From Fasciola hepatica (taxonomy: Eukaryota > Platyhelminthes > Trematoda > Plagiorchiida > Fasciolidae): a DNA stretch of 64,000 nucleotides. Position 1 is the first letter of the stretch, and the number at the start of each line of letters is the position of its first letter. The notes beneath the pieces were generated by a model. The model saw only the letters and a program-made list of their open reading frames with translations. It ran no database searches and was not told the DNA's origin. The stretch covers positions 2,387,501-2,451,500 of the forward strand of contig CANUEZ040000029.1 in assembly GCA_948099385.1 (NCBI GenBank). The letters are read 5' to 3'. The translations under genes and the position numbers were made by a program. Shown piece after piece: positions 10,432 through 20,767 of the stretch.

Positions 10432-11096
10432 ATAAAAAGGATAAACTACTGTGAAGCAGAGAGAACATACCATTATGTAGACTCTGAACAAATACTTCGA
10501 TGAACCCGTGCGAAGTTGATTTCGAAGTTATTGTGAATAGTAAATAAGAACAAAACAAACCAAAGTGCGAATTATGGCCAGCTTGTAGACCAAACTGTGT
10601 CACGCTTTTGTATAAAAGAATACCAAGCTTCCAAAACAACTTTGTGCTAAATGGGAAGAATGGAAAACGACACTGAGGAATTTTATTGATCCCACTGTTT
10701 TATGCTTCACACTAAATCCAAAAATGCCAATTCGACATGTTTTCTTCTAATTTTGCAAACTCTCTTTCACGTTTTTTGAGATCTTTGACTTCTGTAGACT
10801 GAGAAAACAAATCGTGAATAATGTACTCTCTTAGCTAGAAAGACCATCCCTCATCGTTTATTCAGGATGAGATGATCACATACAAATAATGAATTTATGA
10901 AGCTAATAAAATAGATAGTTGCTGTCAAATTGCCGAGTGCTTCCTCTGAGTTTCATTGCTGTTTGCAGTACTACAATGTTGACGAAAAGAGTGTGTAGTC
11001 CAAAGGATTGCTCGTCCTGCCTCTCTATCTCCTCAAATGTTCTCCAGTAAAAAAGACTCATATCATCCAAAATTTTATCGAATTTAGCTGACTGTC

Positions 11097-11124
11097 AGTG
11101 TGTTTGTGTGTGTGTATGTGTTTG
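11097..11124 (+). repeat. TG-rich microsatellite
   Basis: Imperfect TG/TT repeat (tgtttgtgtgtgtgtatgtg). It is present in copy 2 at 62526-62553 with nearly the same length. It inflates the adjacent plus-strand frame with a spurious Cys-rich start. Confidence 0.9.
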
Positions 11125-11185
11125 GTTTTACGTGATCTACAACAAATGAGCTGTACGAAGTGCCACTTTCATAGTATATATGCAG

Positions 11186-11491
11186 AAGAAGTGGGCATGA
11201 GTCGAGTTGGAACTGACACCGTTATTCTGGTGTTCGCTTACGCTGGTTACACCCATCAACTGAAACTACAAGACATTGGTGATGAATAATGAACGACCGA
11301 ATATTCAGTAAACTACGACTGTAAGTTACCAAATTTCCTCAATCTTCTCAGGTGAATCGTGTTTAGGGCCTAATTTGTCATGTAGTATCCCCTATCCTTT
11401 TACAGTAAAACGTACAGAAAAGCTCTCGTTGCACAGCTGCTACAAATCTGGTTTGTCAAGAAATGATAAAAGAGTCCCACGGGCCACATGA
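11186..11491 (+). CDS. Spliced gene 3' end: two ~30-base introns and a 12-base microexon, copy 1
   Basis: Exons are 11186-11278, 11309-11320 and 11352-11491. The acceptor TATATATGCAG precedes the first. Its frame reads EVGMSRVGTDTVILVFAYAG, then LKLQDI. The 30-base intron (GTGATG to TATTCAG) removes two in-frame stops. The microexon of 12 bases encodes Val-Asn-Tyr-Asp. The 31-base intron (GTAAGT to AATCTTCTCAG) follows. The last exon reads CESCLGPNLSCSIPYPFTV, later SLHSCYKSGLSRNDKRV, and ends at TGA 11489-11491. Between copies the three coding pieces (245 bases) carry two changes, one of them silent, while the two tiny introns (61 bases) carry three. The last exon has four clustered Cys, which suggests an extracellular domain. 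The first donor (ATTG/GTGATG) is weak. Without that splice the first exon would simply end at TAA 11287-11289. Confidence 0.45.
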
Positions 11492-11577
11492 AAGACGAAT
11501 GATCCGATAAATTATTTTTAAACTAATAGAGAATTCGGAATAATTAGGTGAAAAAATTATTCACTCCATCCATCTTT

Positions 11578-11690
11578 AGGAGGGATTATCTTTAGCAGTG
11601 CGCATCCGCCGTCTAGTCCCAACTGACACTCGAACCAGGAATGCTTGATTTTTGGTCACACAGGATTTACTATCCACCAGGTTATGCAGG
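11578..11690 (-). mobile_element. tRNA-derived SINE, family 1
   Basis: On the minus strand an A-box-like TAACCTGGTGGATAG is followed by a B box (GGTTCGAGTGTC) and then GCGCACTGCTAAAGATAATCCC. The last part matches the family-1 body seen at 44917 and 17125 (GCACTGCTGATGATCCC). Copy 2 has it at 63007-63119. Confidence 0.5.
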
Positions 11691-11989
11691 CTATCACTCA
11701 ACGAGTTGCTCCAAATCAATATTACACACTGATTTTCTGGATTATTTTTTTGGGTTATTTTATGGCGCATTCAAATGGTGAATTGTGACTCACAAAACAT
11801 TTTCATTATATTTCACGCAATTACTCGTGAGTAGTGTGTGGGATTGACAAATCTTCCTTTAGATGACTGCCCTTTGGATTTCACCTCTCACACACAAACT
11901 TCAGATCATCCGATCAACCCTGCACTCAGAAACACCAGACTCTATTTTTGCTCCTATTAAAGCTGCTCAGTATAACACATCCTCCATCA

Positions 11990-12046
11990 TATCGAGGGTT
12001 TGAACACGGGCCTTTTCACTTCAAAAGCGTGTGTCAACAATGCACC
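11990..12046 (-). mobile_element. tRNA-like SINE head, inverted partner of the next element
   Basis: Read on the minus strand: GACACACGCTTTTGAAGTG, then GTGTTCAAACCC as B box. The plus-strand element at 12140-12280 has CACACACTTTTGAGGTGAAA and GAGTTCAGACCC in the same order. The two lie about 95 bases apart in opposite orientation, in both duplication copies. Confidence 0.45.
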
Positions 12047-12139
12047 AGCCCGCTCCTTTCGAAGATGTCGGGCATTTCCACCTGACATACAGGACGACAT
12101 CTGAACAAGCCAAACTCGGTGATTCGGATCACCTTGGAC

Positions 12140-12280
12140 GAGAGTGTGGTGGCAAGGGAGTAACACACACACTTTTGAGGTGAAAGGGGCCGAGTTCAGA
12201 CCCTAGGTCTGGCGGATGACATGCACCACTGATGTGCTGTGACAAGAGCAAAACACGAGTCTGGTGCTTCTGAGTGCAAG
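12140..12280 (+). mobile_element. tRNA-derived SINE, diverged
   Basis: An A-box-like segment (GTGTGGTGGCAAGGGAG) and a B box (GAGTTCAGACCC) are followed by CTGATGTGCTGTGACAAGAG, which aligns with the family-1 body CTGATGATTCCTAACAAGGA. Copy 2 carries it at about 63569-63709. The open frames across it are shadows of the element. Confidence 0.45.
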
Positions 12281-12571
12281 ATTGGTTGGATGGCCTGAGG
12301 TTTGTGCGTGAGAGGCTTCCTACCCGATTCACTGTGTAGCTACTAAGACAAACGGTTCCCAACCCAGTCCATGAACATCGATAAGTCCACGATCTCACTG
12401 TGAGTCTGTTCCCATCTGAATTTACTGTTTTCATTTGAATTTTTCCCACCAGGTTTTGTTCTTAGTTAATCAGGTTCTCAAATTCGAATTCACCCCCGTC
12501 CCTTATCTTGTGTATCAGCATTCGCATGCATTTGACTGCACAAGCCATTGTTCTACCCAATGGATACAACC

Positions 12572-13440
12572 TCTAATTCACCGCTGCTACCGACCAGATT
12601 CTGATTAGTGTAGTGCTCTTGATAGTGACGCTAGTCATAAAACTTTCTTCCTCTAAATAGAAATATCTGGCTGAGAACCTAATGTGATGCAGCACTCGTC
12701 TTTCCTGTCTGATGATCCTTTCAAAGTATCATTGTTCTGACACCCCTTTCGTTAACTATAATATCATTATAAGATCATTTAGTCTCCACATCTCCACAAC
12801 ATTCCTTGTTCTATCCTCGAGTCACCTTCGTTTTCGTTACCTAGGGTTTGCCTACGAATATCACTCGTATAGTCTATGGACACGGACGTCTCTGTACTTT
12901 CCTGATTTGCACTTCCCTTCGACCTTGGTCTTCCTCAGTATGCCCTCCTGACTGTTTGTATTCCTCTACTGCTCTTTCTCCCCGATCGCTTTGTCTGATC
13001 GAACCCAACAATACTGGTCTTAGCCTCTCACACCAGACCATGTCATTCTCTCGTGAATGCGCCACCACGTTTGTGTCTCACTCTTGTGTGCATGCTTCCC
13101 AAGGAGACTGTGTCTGTCCTGATTTATCATTGGCCTTTAGATTCCACTAATTAAAGATCCCCGTTGTAAACTCTTTGAATTTGTCTTGGATCACTGGTTG
13201 TGCGCTTCCTATCCCCGTTTGTCGAACACCTGTTTCTATATTCACAGACTAGATCGCACGCAATTTGAGGTGTCTTATTCTTTGCCCGTTCAATCCGCCC
13301 TCATGTAAAGGTCAATCACCCACTGGCTCTCTTTGACTTGGGTTTCGGGTTAGTATTCTGCGAGTTGCTCAAGGAAGACGATCCTTTATATTAATTTTTA
13401 TCTAGTCACTGTTGAAACGATCGCGCTAGTGGGATAAATA
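12572..13440. other. Pyrimidine-rich single-copy stretch, no supported gene
   Basis: The plus strand is unusually rich in C and T from about 12690 to 13330, unlike its neighbours. Frames of 100 codons (plus) and 64 codons (minus) cross it but have no splice or domain support. The change in composition may mark a decayed repeat, but no coding remnant of a transposon was recognised. Confidence 0.35.
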
Positions 13441-13472
13441 ACTCATCAAGAGTTAGCTATTCAGTAAATGTC

Positions 13473-13670
13473 ATGTGTCAGCACCCTTCGAAGGGCATCT
13501 TCAAACAATCTCACCGAATTTATCAAAAGTTTCCTATTTGTGTACATGACTTTTGCAAGCCTGAATGCAACACTTCATTGAGAATTCAAATTGTGGTAGT
13601 TAATACTAGACTGCAACGAAAGGGCTTGCTTTTGGAAAGTGCATCTTCTGATGAATACAGTTACTTGTAA
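13473..13670 (+). CDS. Possible terminal exon, unknown product
   Basis: A frame of 65 codons ends at TAA. After an acceptor-like GTCATGTGTCAG it continues KGIFKQSHRIYQKFPICVHD and then a three-Cys segment, and it finishes with an acidic Ser-Ser-Asp-Glu stretch. There is no comparator copy here, so coding potential cannot be tested by substitutions. Nothing in it points to a family. Confidence 0.25.
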   Translation: MCQHPSKGIFKQSHRIYQKFPICVHDFCKPECNTSLRIQIVVVNTRLQRKGLLLESASSDEYSYL

Positions 13671-14054
13671 AAAATCCCATAGAACATACTGAGAGCAAAA
13701 ACGCTTGGATAACAATCTCTTTCTCAGTTATTCGTACTCATACCAACACAACAATAAGTGGCTATTCACATCTCTCTCTCAGCACGAATGTCTAAGCGAA
13801 TGAAACTGATCACAGTGAAGAATGAAAAGGTTATTGCACACGTGTTCGAAAAAGAGTGAGCCATTGGAATTTAAGTATTGCAATTAGTGTTCCTGAGCAA
13901 ACAGGGGAGAATTGTAGAGACTAATAGTGACGGCTTCGACCGCGGCTAAGATGATGCACTTCTTGTTCCCGAACCCATGTCTAACCATTTGATTATTCTA
14001 CATTGTTATCAATTTCACACGTACACACACCAGTGCAGAAACAGATTCAGATTG

Positions 14055-14120
14055 ACCGGTGGTGGTCAAATGGTTCCCGTGGCAGTGTTTCCAACCCTTC
14101 GTTCCCCGGTTCGAATTCTG
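14055..14120 (+). mobile_element. tRNA-like SINE head
   Basis: GGTGGTCAAATGGTTCCCG resembles a tRNA A box, and CCCCGGTTCGAATTCTG is a close B-box match about 35 bases on. Arm pairing is poor, so it is a tRNA-derived element rather than a working tRNA gene. Confidence 0.4.
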
Positions 14121-14129
14121 TTTGTGAAT

Positions 14130-15340
14130 TCAGTCACTTTTCGCAACTGACAGCCTTCAAAATGGTCCCAACTCGCCTACTGAAATCCTGCACCGTTGTT
14201 TCATAACAGAAGAAATGGGATGAGAAGATTCTAAAGAAGTCTACCCTCACTTGTTTTGCGATTCATTTGATGGTATACTCTGGTATGAATACAAATGACT
14301 AAAAATGAGCTTGTCCGCTACTCTATCATGTCCATAGTATAGTAGGGGATGATAGGAAGAGGTTGACTCTGATTTTAATCCCACTCCGCAATCACTGTTT
14401 GTTTCCTTCCAAGCCACAACACAGCATCCCACCAGCCTTTCCCAAGTACTTGCATTCCACAGTCCTTCCCTTACTAGTTAGAAGCACACACAGCTATTGC
14501 AATATCATAAGTGGTAAATAATTTGTGCATGAATCAAAATATAGCATGTCTCACTGGTCAGACACAGTGCGAGTGGTCATTACCCCCACCGACGGTGATA
14601 TGTGCCTGTTACAACCAACAAGAGAAGACCAGCTGATCAATGGATTTCACAGTGGTTTCGAATGGTCATCAGTTAGAACGTGCAGAGTTACACTGTCACG
14701 GAAATGTTCGACGGTCACAACACGACTAGAAAAGATGACAACAACAACGAACGTAAACTAACGACGTAGACCGAGGCTGGTAGGCCCGTCAGATGTGTGC
14801 TGGATGCAGCGTTCTTCCGTGGGGGTTGCCGGTGCACTATCTCCCAAGACAGAAAGAATAAAACGAGATTAGCCGAAGCACAATAAGTGTATAAGCAGGT
14901 ACCAACATCTACAGCAGAGTATGGGAATGAGGGTCTGTGCCAAAATGTTACATCACCATTAGCCCGTGGGCGACCATTTCACACTCTGTTGTGCGTAAAT
15001 CAACCAGCCTAGGATGACTGAACTGATACCAGAAGACGAACGTTTGACTGGTGATTGTGTGGAAATGGAATTATAAATTCCTTGAAGTTTATATTTAATA
15101 GACTAGGATGAAACGTAAAAGAGACTGATTTTATATTGAAAAAGCAGCTTATCAAGTCAAGTCAAGTAACTGCTTCTTACACTTCGAGGGGGAAATAATG
15201 AAACTTTTTCCTACTCGAAAGTGTTTGAACTTGTATGTGGGCAGAAAATCGTTTTCATTTGCTGACACCAAATTTACAGTATGTATACCGACGGATATTA
15301 TATGTAATAGAAAATTCATTAGTATTTTTCACATCTAAAT
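14130..15340. other. No supported gene
   Basis: Only short frames are present (up to 78 codons at 14525-14761), with no splice or family support. The 14560-14990 part is more GC-rich than its surroundings and could be a decayed transposable element, but no motif confirms that. Confidence 0.3.
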
Positions 15341-15341
15341 G

Positions 15342-15422
15342 TCCAGCACCACGAGCCTGAATTGATCCGGCGACACTCCGCTCATTGGACGAATGCCTTA
15401 CCAACTCAGTTATCACGACATG
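15342..15422 (-). mobile_element. tRNA-like SINE head
   Basis: The minus strand reads GTGATAACTGAGTTGGTAAGGC (A-box-like) and, about 30 bases later, GCCGGATCAATTCAGGC (B-box-like). The first half closely follows a tRNA D arm, while the acceptor stem does not pair. It is probably a SINE remnant or tRNA pseudogene. Confidence 0.45.
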
Positions 15423-16053
15423 GGTGAGAACAACGCAAGTGGATACTTGGTAAAGTTTAGTCAGAATTGATATAAACGGGGTAGTATAATCGAATACATC
15501 GGGTCAAATTGCACATGCTTTCAAAGATATCCTACTGTCTTGTAGAAGTGATGTAATTACAAATTACCATAAAACTGATCAGTGTGGGTAATACGTCTAG
15601 AGGCAGTGCAGTACGTTATAAATGCGAAGTTAGCACATTTTATAATAGGTCATGATAAATTCATTCAATGATTACTGAAAAACGGACAGGGGTTTGAAAT
15701 GAGCTGACTCAATTCAGTGGTTGTACTGGAATATGACGTTGTGCAACAGGCAGTTGTTGTCACTTCGTTATTCAACTACAGATGGTACAATTTTACACAT
15801 CACACGAAACAAGGGTGATGATTCAGAGATTCGGGAGTGAATCTCTTGGGTAATCTGTATTATTTTTTTCAAGTTATGCAATGAAAATTTTGAGGTGACC
15901 TTTTCCAGATGGCTGAGTCGTGGATCACTGAGAAATGCCGTCCGCGATTCAGTTTCAATGACTGATTGGAATCATTCTAATACTTTCCGCAAACTCATTG
16001 GCTCCGTCTACACAACTGTTCGATTGGACACAGACTAGGTCGTCTGTAATCCG

Positions 16054-16307
16054 TCAGAAGCTCGTGGAACAATCACTCCGTGCTTTTATGAGCAATCCGC
16101 CTGACGTGTTCACCAATGCCTGAGTGGATTGCTTACCACGAATAAAATCTGATTTTGACCGATAAAATTGCCTGATTGCACAATAGGTATCAAAATCAAA
16201 CTCGTACATCTCCGACTGAATCACAAATTTCGGATCCTTTTTCCCACCTACCTCGTTTCTTTCTTTTGACCTTCGGATGTGTGTAATAACTTGACAGCAA
16301 GTTGAAA
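16054..16307 (-). CDS. Possible terminal exon, unknown product
   Basis: On the minus strand the acceptor GGCTTGTTTTTAG (16308-16320) is followed by an open frame of about 84 codons to TGA. It reads STCCQVITHIRRSKERNE, then KFVIQSEMYEFDFDTYCAIR and a C-terminal Ser/Thr-rich tail. The composition is protein-like, with mixed charges and few rare residues. A strong internal donor (ACGAG/GTAGGT) about 50 bases into the frame offers another reading, in which only the first 18 codons are exon. No comparator copy exists here. Confidence 0.35.
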
Positions 16308-16721
16308 CTAAAAACAAGCCGCTGTTTTGTTTGTGAATTCTGTCATCCGAATTTGTTCTGAAACATCACCCAACTGATGCGATATACGTTCAAGCTCGAA
16401 GCGATATTTAAACACTGTTTTCCACGAATTCGTTTTCCGTTTCTAGTTCAATAGTCGACGAACATTCCATCTAGAGTTCTTTCCACCCCCTTAATATTAA
16501 ATTAAAAAAATATGGAAAGTCAGTTTGCACAATCATAAATAACAATCTGAGCTGTCGTGAATACCCAGTGAATATGAAAACATTTGAATGCAATCTAACA
16601 TGAGTCAGTCAACTCATTCGGTCAAACAAAATGTGTTGAATGAGACTAGTAGGAGGTCATATTTGTTTGATGTGATCCATCGTGTAGTATCAATGCTCAG
16701 CCCACCATTGAAATCCAATGA

Positions 16722-16830
16722 GGCACTGTACAGCTGACGATTTCTAACAAGGATGAAACAGTAGTACAATCCTTCCACAGCTTTCCATAGTGAGTTGAGC
16801 ATGGAAACTGCATGATGAATCAAATCACAC
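16722..16830 (+). mobile_element. SINE family 1, 3' body only
   Basis: GCTGACGATTTCTAACAAGG, ATGAAACAG and CATAGTGAGTTGAGCATGG match the body of the element at 17043-17225 in order and spacing. The tRNA-like head is missing. The minus frame at 16614-16859 is the reverse of this repeat. Confidence 0.6.
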
Positions 16831-17042
16831 AAATCTAATCTCTTACTACTCATGTGCACACAATAGCTAGGCTCACTAGGTTGATTATAACGGAATGCTT
16901 TCGTTGTACTTAGACCTCTACAGTGAAGTCATTCATCAAGGGAGTCGACCACTGTACCAAAACCGGGTTGTTACCACTGAGTGCCGGTGACGGAAGGATG
17001 CTATATCAGGTAGTGTAGATGTTCAGCAAACCGTTGAGAGCC

Positions 17043-17225
17043 AGCCGGAATAGCATGGTGGTTAAATGTTCGACTCATGTTTGTTCACTTCGGGTTCCAC
17101 TCCCTGTTGGGGCTCAGGGGATGTGCAGTGCTGATGATTCCTAACAAGGATGAAACAGTTGTACAGTGCTTGCACGGTCGTCGTTGGTGAGTTGAGGGTT
17201 TACATTGCATGATGAATTGCATGAT
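17043..17225 (+). mobile_element. tRNA-derived SINE, family 1, most complete copy
   Basis: The head resembles a Ser/Leu-type tRNA: AGCATGGTGGTTAAATGTTC as A box, and GGGTTCCACTCCC as B box. A body follows with GTGCAGTGCTGATGATTCC, then AACAAGGATGAAACAG, then GGTGAGTTGAGG and a GCATGATGAAT end. Partial copies lie at 16722-16830, 44840-44950, 11578-11690 (minus) and 12140-12280. Confidence 0.6.
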
Positions 17226-17567
17226 ACAATGTGTTGAGTTCTGCTTGGCTGCCACCAACACTGGTCACGTGTCGTACACCTTGAATCTAGTTAAATCGAA
17301 TCTCCGTCTAATCGTTAACGAATAAAACCGGTTAGTGAAACAGAATCATGTCAAACCGAACGACGGGAAATGGTTTATGATAAAGGATGGTGGCAGAGCC
17401 AAACAGATTTCGAACAGACAAGTCCAAATCAAGTGATGAAACTGAGTAAATCATAAGACAAACACACAATGGGAGGAATCTCCTTCATTGATAAAATGAA
17501 TTAGGTAATTCACCTCTTTATGGGACTCGAATAGCTCACTCTTTCTCTTTCTCCTCCGCTATACCTC

Positions 17568-17605
17568 TGTGTATGTGTGTGTATGTGTTTGTGTTTGTGT
17601 GTGTG
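17568..17605 (+). repeat. TG-rich microsatellite
   Basis: An imperfect run of TG with TA and TT interruptions, just upstream of the open frame beginning at 17617. Confidence 0.9.
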
Positions 17606-17777
17606 GTTGCCGTTGAATGACTAAAAATACTGTAGGCTCTGAAATTCGCTTCATTAATTTAATTCATTTCATATTTCTTGATATTTTCCCTGTCGTTTCA
17701 CCTAGGCGACTGATGACAGTGTACAACAGAAATTCCTCACATAATGTTCATCATCTGGCTTGCTTGTTCATGCACAG

Positions 17778-18057
17778 ATTAAATCACATCGAAGCAGAAG
17801 TCGTCAAGAAAGTGAAAGAAGAAGTACGCAGAACTCTCCGTCAAAAAACAGCATATTTAATCGAATCCCTCCGAGGTCAACGACTTTCTGAATTTGGATC
17901 GATTCTGCATTCGTCAAATCATCAAACCATTATTTATGATCGAACAAATCCGTGTGCTCAACTGGTGGACACTAGTTTATTCACAGAAACGTCCCGCTGT
18001 AGGCAATCAAATTATAAATTAAATCGCGTTCACGGATGTCACCTGTTATTCCGATAA
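17778..18057 (+). CDS. Possible exon with charged helical segment
   Basis: The acceptor CTTGCTTGTTCATGCACAG ends at 17777. The frame that follows reads LNHIEAEVVKKVKEEVRRTL, then QKTAYLIESLRGQRLSEF and a neutral C-terminal part, to TAA at 18055-18057. It belongs to the longest non-repeat open frame in the window. The first 40 residues look like a charged helix or short coiled coil. A second frame from the same acceptor reads SHRSRSRQESERRS and reaches a donor-like CCGAG/GTCAAC, so the correct frame is not certain. No family recognised. Confidence 0.38.
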
Positions 18058-18117
18058 TATAGGCACGTGAACTGTACGATCTACTTGTGAATTTTTCGAA
18101 GCTCTTCGACGTAACCA

Positions 18118-18190
18118 TGTAGCTTAGCTGATAGAGCACGTGTGGTATTAAGAAATGAGTGGGGTCCATGAGTGGGTTTGAACCAATTCG
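18118..18190 (+). mobile_element. tRNA-like sequence (pseudogene or SINE head)
   Basis: GTAGCTTAGCTGATAGAGCA is a near-perfect tRNA D-arm/A-box sequence. GTGGGTTTGAACC follows at about B-box distance. Neither the acceptor stem nor a clean anticodon arm can be folded by eye, so I do not call a functional tRNA. Confidence 0.5.
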
Positions 18191-18780
18191 AGATCAACAT
18201 GTTTCACCCATGTCTACCAAGTAAACATAGGAAGTTCTTCTTTTCAAATCAACCGAAAGGTGAAAACTGCGGGCTCAAATTTAAGGTGGCAATATTTTTC
18301 TTGTTTCAAATACAAATATCGTTGCTCGTATGACTCGTTTCCACTTAATGTGGATCTAAGAAAAACAATGTGCAATGTACTGAATCCATTCACATGTATG
18401 GTGATCAGTTCCGAAATCGAGCCTTTCCTGGAGAAACCAAATTTCCCCGTGCAGCTTTTGGAGAATTGAAGCTGTGTCATGACCAGCACAACAGTTAATG
18501 CGTTTTAGAGAATTTCACAGTAGGCAAATGGAATAATGCAGAATTTTGTAGTAACAATTGTGAACCATAGCAGATGTTTTCAGAATCATTCTCCCTCAGT
18601 TGTTTGAATGACATGTTAATTTCATCGGCAATGTCATCTTACTACACATCCCAACTGAACTGGAATTTTGGTTTAAAAACGTCCCATTTACTGTCCTTCA
18701 CATTCGGAATTGGGTAGCTATCGAACGTCTGTAGATGTTATCCCAATATTTGTCTTCAAACATTTCAGATCTTAGTATAC

Positions 18781-19006
18781 CTGGAAAAATTCTTCCGTCC
18801 TTTGAGAGAGAAGTGGGGGAAGTTGATGCTCTGTCTCAGAATCGGTCTTTGGATGAGGAAAGCGAACTGCGTTGCACATTCTGACTGCTCAATACTTATC
18901 ACGTTTGTGCCAGTCACACAAGTGGAAAGGGTAACCGTTAACCCATTAGTTGCAGGTTTCCCGTAGACTTCCGGGGAGAAGGAATCGGTAATATGTTGTG
19001 TAGCAG
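18781..19006 (-). CDS. Possible internal exon, unknown product
   Basis: On the minus strand the acceptor AACTTTATTAG (19007-19017) and donor TTCCAG/GTATAC (18781/18780) enclose 226 bases open in one frame. The peptide contains TNGLTVTLSTCVTGTNVISI and later SECATQFAFLIQR, with two Cys and alternating hydrophobic residues of the kind seen in extracellular beta domains. It lies on the same strand as the candidates at 19.6-20.0 and 21.0-21.3 kb, and all might belong to one secreted or membrane protein. The phases of the neighbouring candidates were not reconciled. Confidence 0.33.
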
Positions 19007-19611
19007 CTAATAAAGTTTCGTTATCCCAAATAGAGGCCATAATCGATCATGCACAGGGATAGCTGTTGGGGGGCAGCATAGAACAATTCCCAAGTTAGTC
19101 GCAAACCATCATCTAATTGTAACCGACCAAAACCCTCTATGTGGCTTCGAAGCTCAGTTTTTAGAGTGTGTATGTTATTAGACCGATGAAGGCTTGATAT
19201 CCTGTACATTGCACGCTTATACGAAAGTGTGGTGGAAGTGGTATACTCCATCACCTCAAAGACCCGATGCACTATTAGGGATAGGCAGCAGCCAGACCTT
19301 CAGACTCGGAGAGGCGGAGAGCCACATAATGTCAGGTTAGGTAAAGATGCGCACGACAGTGGGACATTTTCCCCATAACCAAATAATGTACCCCGAGAAC
19401 AAGTTCACGGGAGATGTCAACCGATGGTTGTATCCACTGGATTTAACCTAATCTCTTTGAATAAAACCATATCATTCAGTGGAAAACTATGGCATTTAGA
19501 CAAAAATAAGGTACACAATTATTGGGAATGAGTTAATTATTCAGCACAATTGAACTGCACGGAGCCATATAATCGGAATCCAGCAAATTGAAACCGAATT
19601 TCGAGGACGGC

Positions 19612-19935
19612 CTATTTGCGTAATCTTAAACACAATTCTGAGCGGATTAGTTCAGGCATTAGGCACGAACCACCAAGATGCCAAATGGCACTTCTGCTTT
19701 CTTTCATTGTTTTCTTGTTCTCTGCCTCTTGAGTAATTGTGTTCGTGATCGAATCAATTTGTCTGGATATGTAATACGGTAATGATAAGATTTTCTCGTC
19801 ATCCGAAGATGATAATACGAAGATAGAATTGAATATGCCAGACGGATATTCTGAGGTGAAAACGCCGGGCATTTTCACCGCGTTAGCACCACAATAGCTG
19901 GCTGAATGCACGATTCGGAAGGAACTGTGGGTTCG
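19612..19935 (-). CDS. Possible exon with a CUB-like start
   Basis: In the minus frame the segment after a CCCACAG acceptor reads YCGANAVKMPGVFTSEYPSG and then a run of alternating hydrophobic residues with SSSDDEKILSL. CUB domains usually begin Cys-Gly, then about seven residues later Gly-x-x-x-Ser-Pro-x-Tyr-Pro, then an Asn and a beta strand. Here Cys-Gly, Gly-Val-Phe-Thr-Ser, Tyr-Pro and Asn fall at fitting distances. The second Cys and the later disulphide pair of a CUB domain are not evident, so this is only a resemblance. The frame ends at TAG near 19612. Confidence 0.28.
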   Translation of the reverse strand, partial: RTHSSFRIVHSASYCGANAVKMPGVFTSEYPSGIFNSIFVLSSSDDEKILSLPYYISRQIDSITNTITQEAENKKTMKESRSAIWHLGGSCLMPELIRSELCLRLRK

Positions 19936-20544
19936 CACTTCGTTCGTTTTTAATAAGTGAAAATGCAATCTCAGCTAAGTGGATCATTTCCACGTCCAAA
20001 CTGCGTCGCCGATTTTTGGTTTCCTGTATGAAAATGCCTCAATAAATAGGTCGCAATCAGGAGAGCATTGCCCTTGCATCTTGTACAGTGACATAAACAT
20101 GCGCGAGAAAATACTCATATCATATTCTTTGCAAACACCCATTGACAGGAGTAAGATATTCAAGTTTGCATAAATATTCGATAATCTCTGAAGCCTTGAT
20201 AAGGGGCCAGAAACTGTGCTTTCAGATATGAGAAACAATCAATTACATCTACACTGGTCGAGTGATTTCTGTCGAATCCCTAAGATCACGTGGTAATCAT
20301 ATGTCTAATTAATTACAAACTGATTTATCCTAATACCTTTAACCGGTATATGACTCAGCTATCACTTGTACTTTGATGATACCGTCCAACACCAGTCGCT
20401 TCACACGAGCTTTTGCAATGTACCAGTTCTATGAGGCAAAGAGCAAACGACTGGACAGTTTTTCAACTCATCTACTAAACTAGCAAACGGCCCAATGTGC
20501 CTCTATATAAACAGTAGTGCAAAATAAACAAAGAAATTTTCCAG

Positions 20545-20767
20545 AATGGAGAAAAGTAGAATCAAATGACAGATCACGAACTGTGTATGGTAGCCAAATC
20601 TTTTCTACTGGAATAAACAACCGAGCAATCTGTCCAGGCAGAGTGCACTTCGGATTTCCACTCAGTGCATGGAAGGTGATTTACCAAATGGGTTGTTATT
20701 ATTTGATCAATTTAGAAAATATGGTTTCGGTGTTGCAGCTTTCAAAGGATTGTCATTTCGTCCACAC
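20545..20767 (+). CDS. Possible internal exon, unknown product
   Basis: The acceptor AAATTTTCCAG (ending 20544) and the strong donor CACAC/GTAAGT (20767/20768) enclose 223 bases open in one frame. The peptide includes TVYGSQIFSTGINNRAICPG and CYYLINLENMVSVLQLSKDC. It lies on the opposite strand to the candidates on either side, so either it belongs to a different gene or one of the sets is spurious. No family recognised. Confidence 0.32.

Larger units (their letters stand above)
1..12571 (+). repeat. Segmental duplication, copy 1 (left edge cut by window)
   Basis: This block aligns end to end, in the same orientation, with 51296-64000. The offset starts at 51295 and ends at 51429 because of small indels. 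Divergence is uneven: about 3% in the first 240 bases, no difference from 905 to 1549, and raised at 4350-4520 and 7300-7530. Base 1 already lies inside the repeat and base 12571 pairs with the last base of the window, so neither end is visible. Known causes of such a pattern are a recent tandem segmental duplication or unmerged haplotypes in an assembly. The sequence alone does not decide between them. Confidence 0.97.

Noticed and set aside
12848..13150. 100-codon plus and 64-codon minus frames
   Set aside because: They overlap each other in a pyrimidine-rich stretch that keeps frames open by composition.
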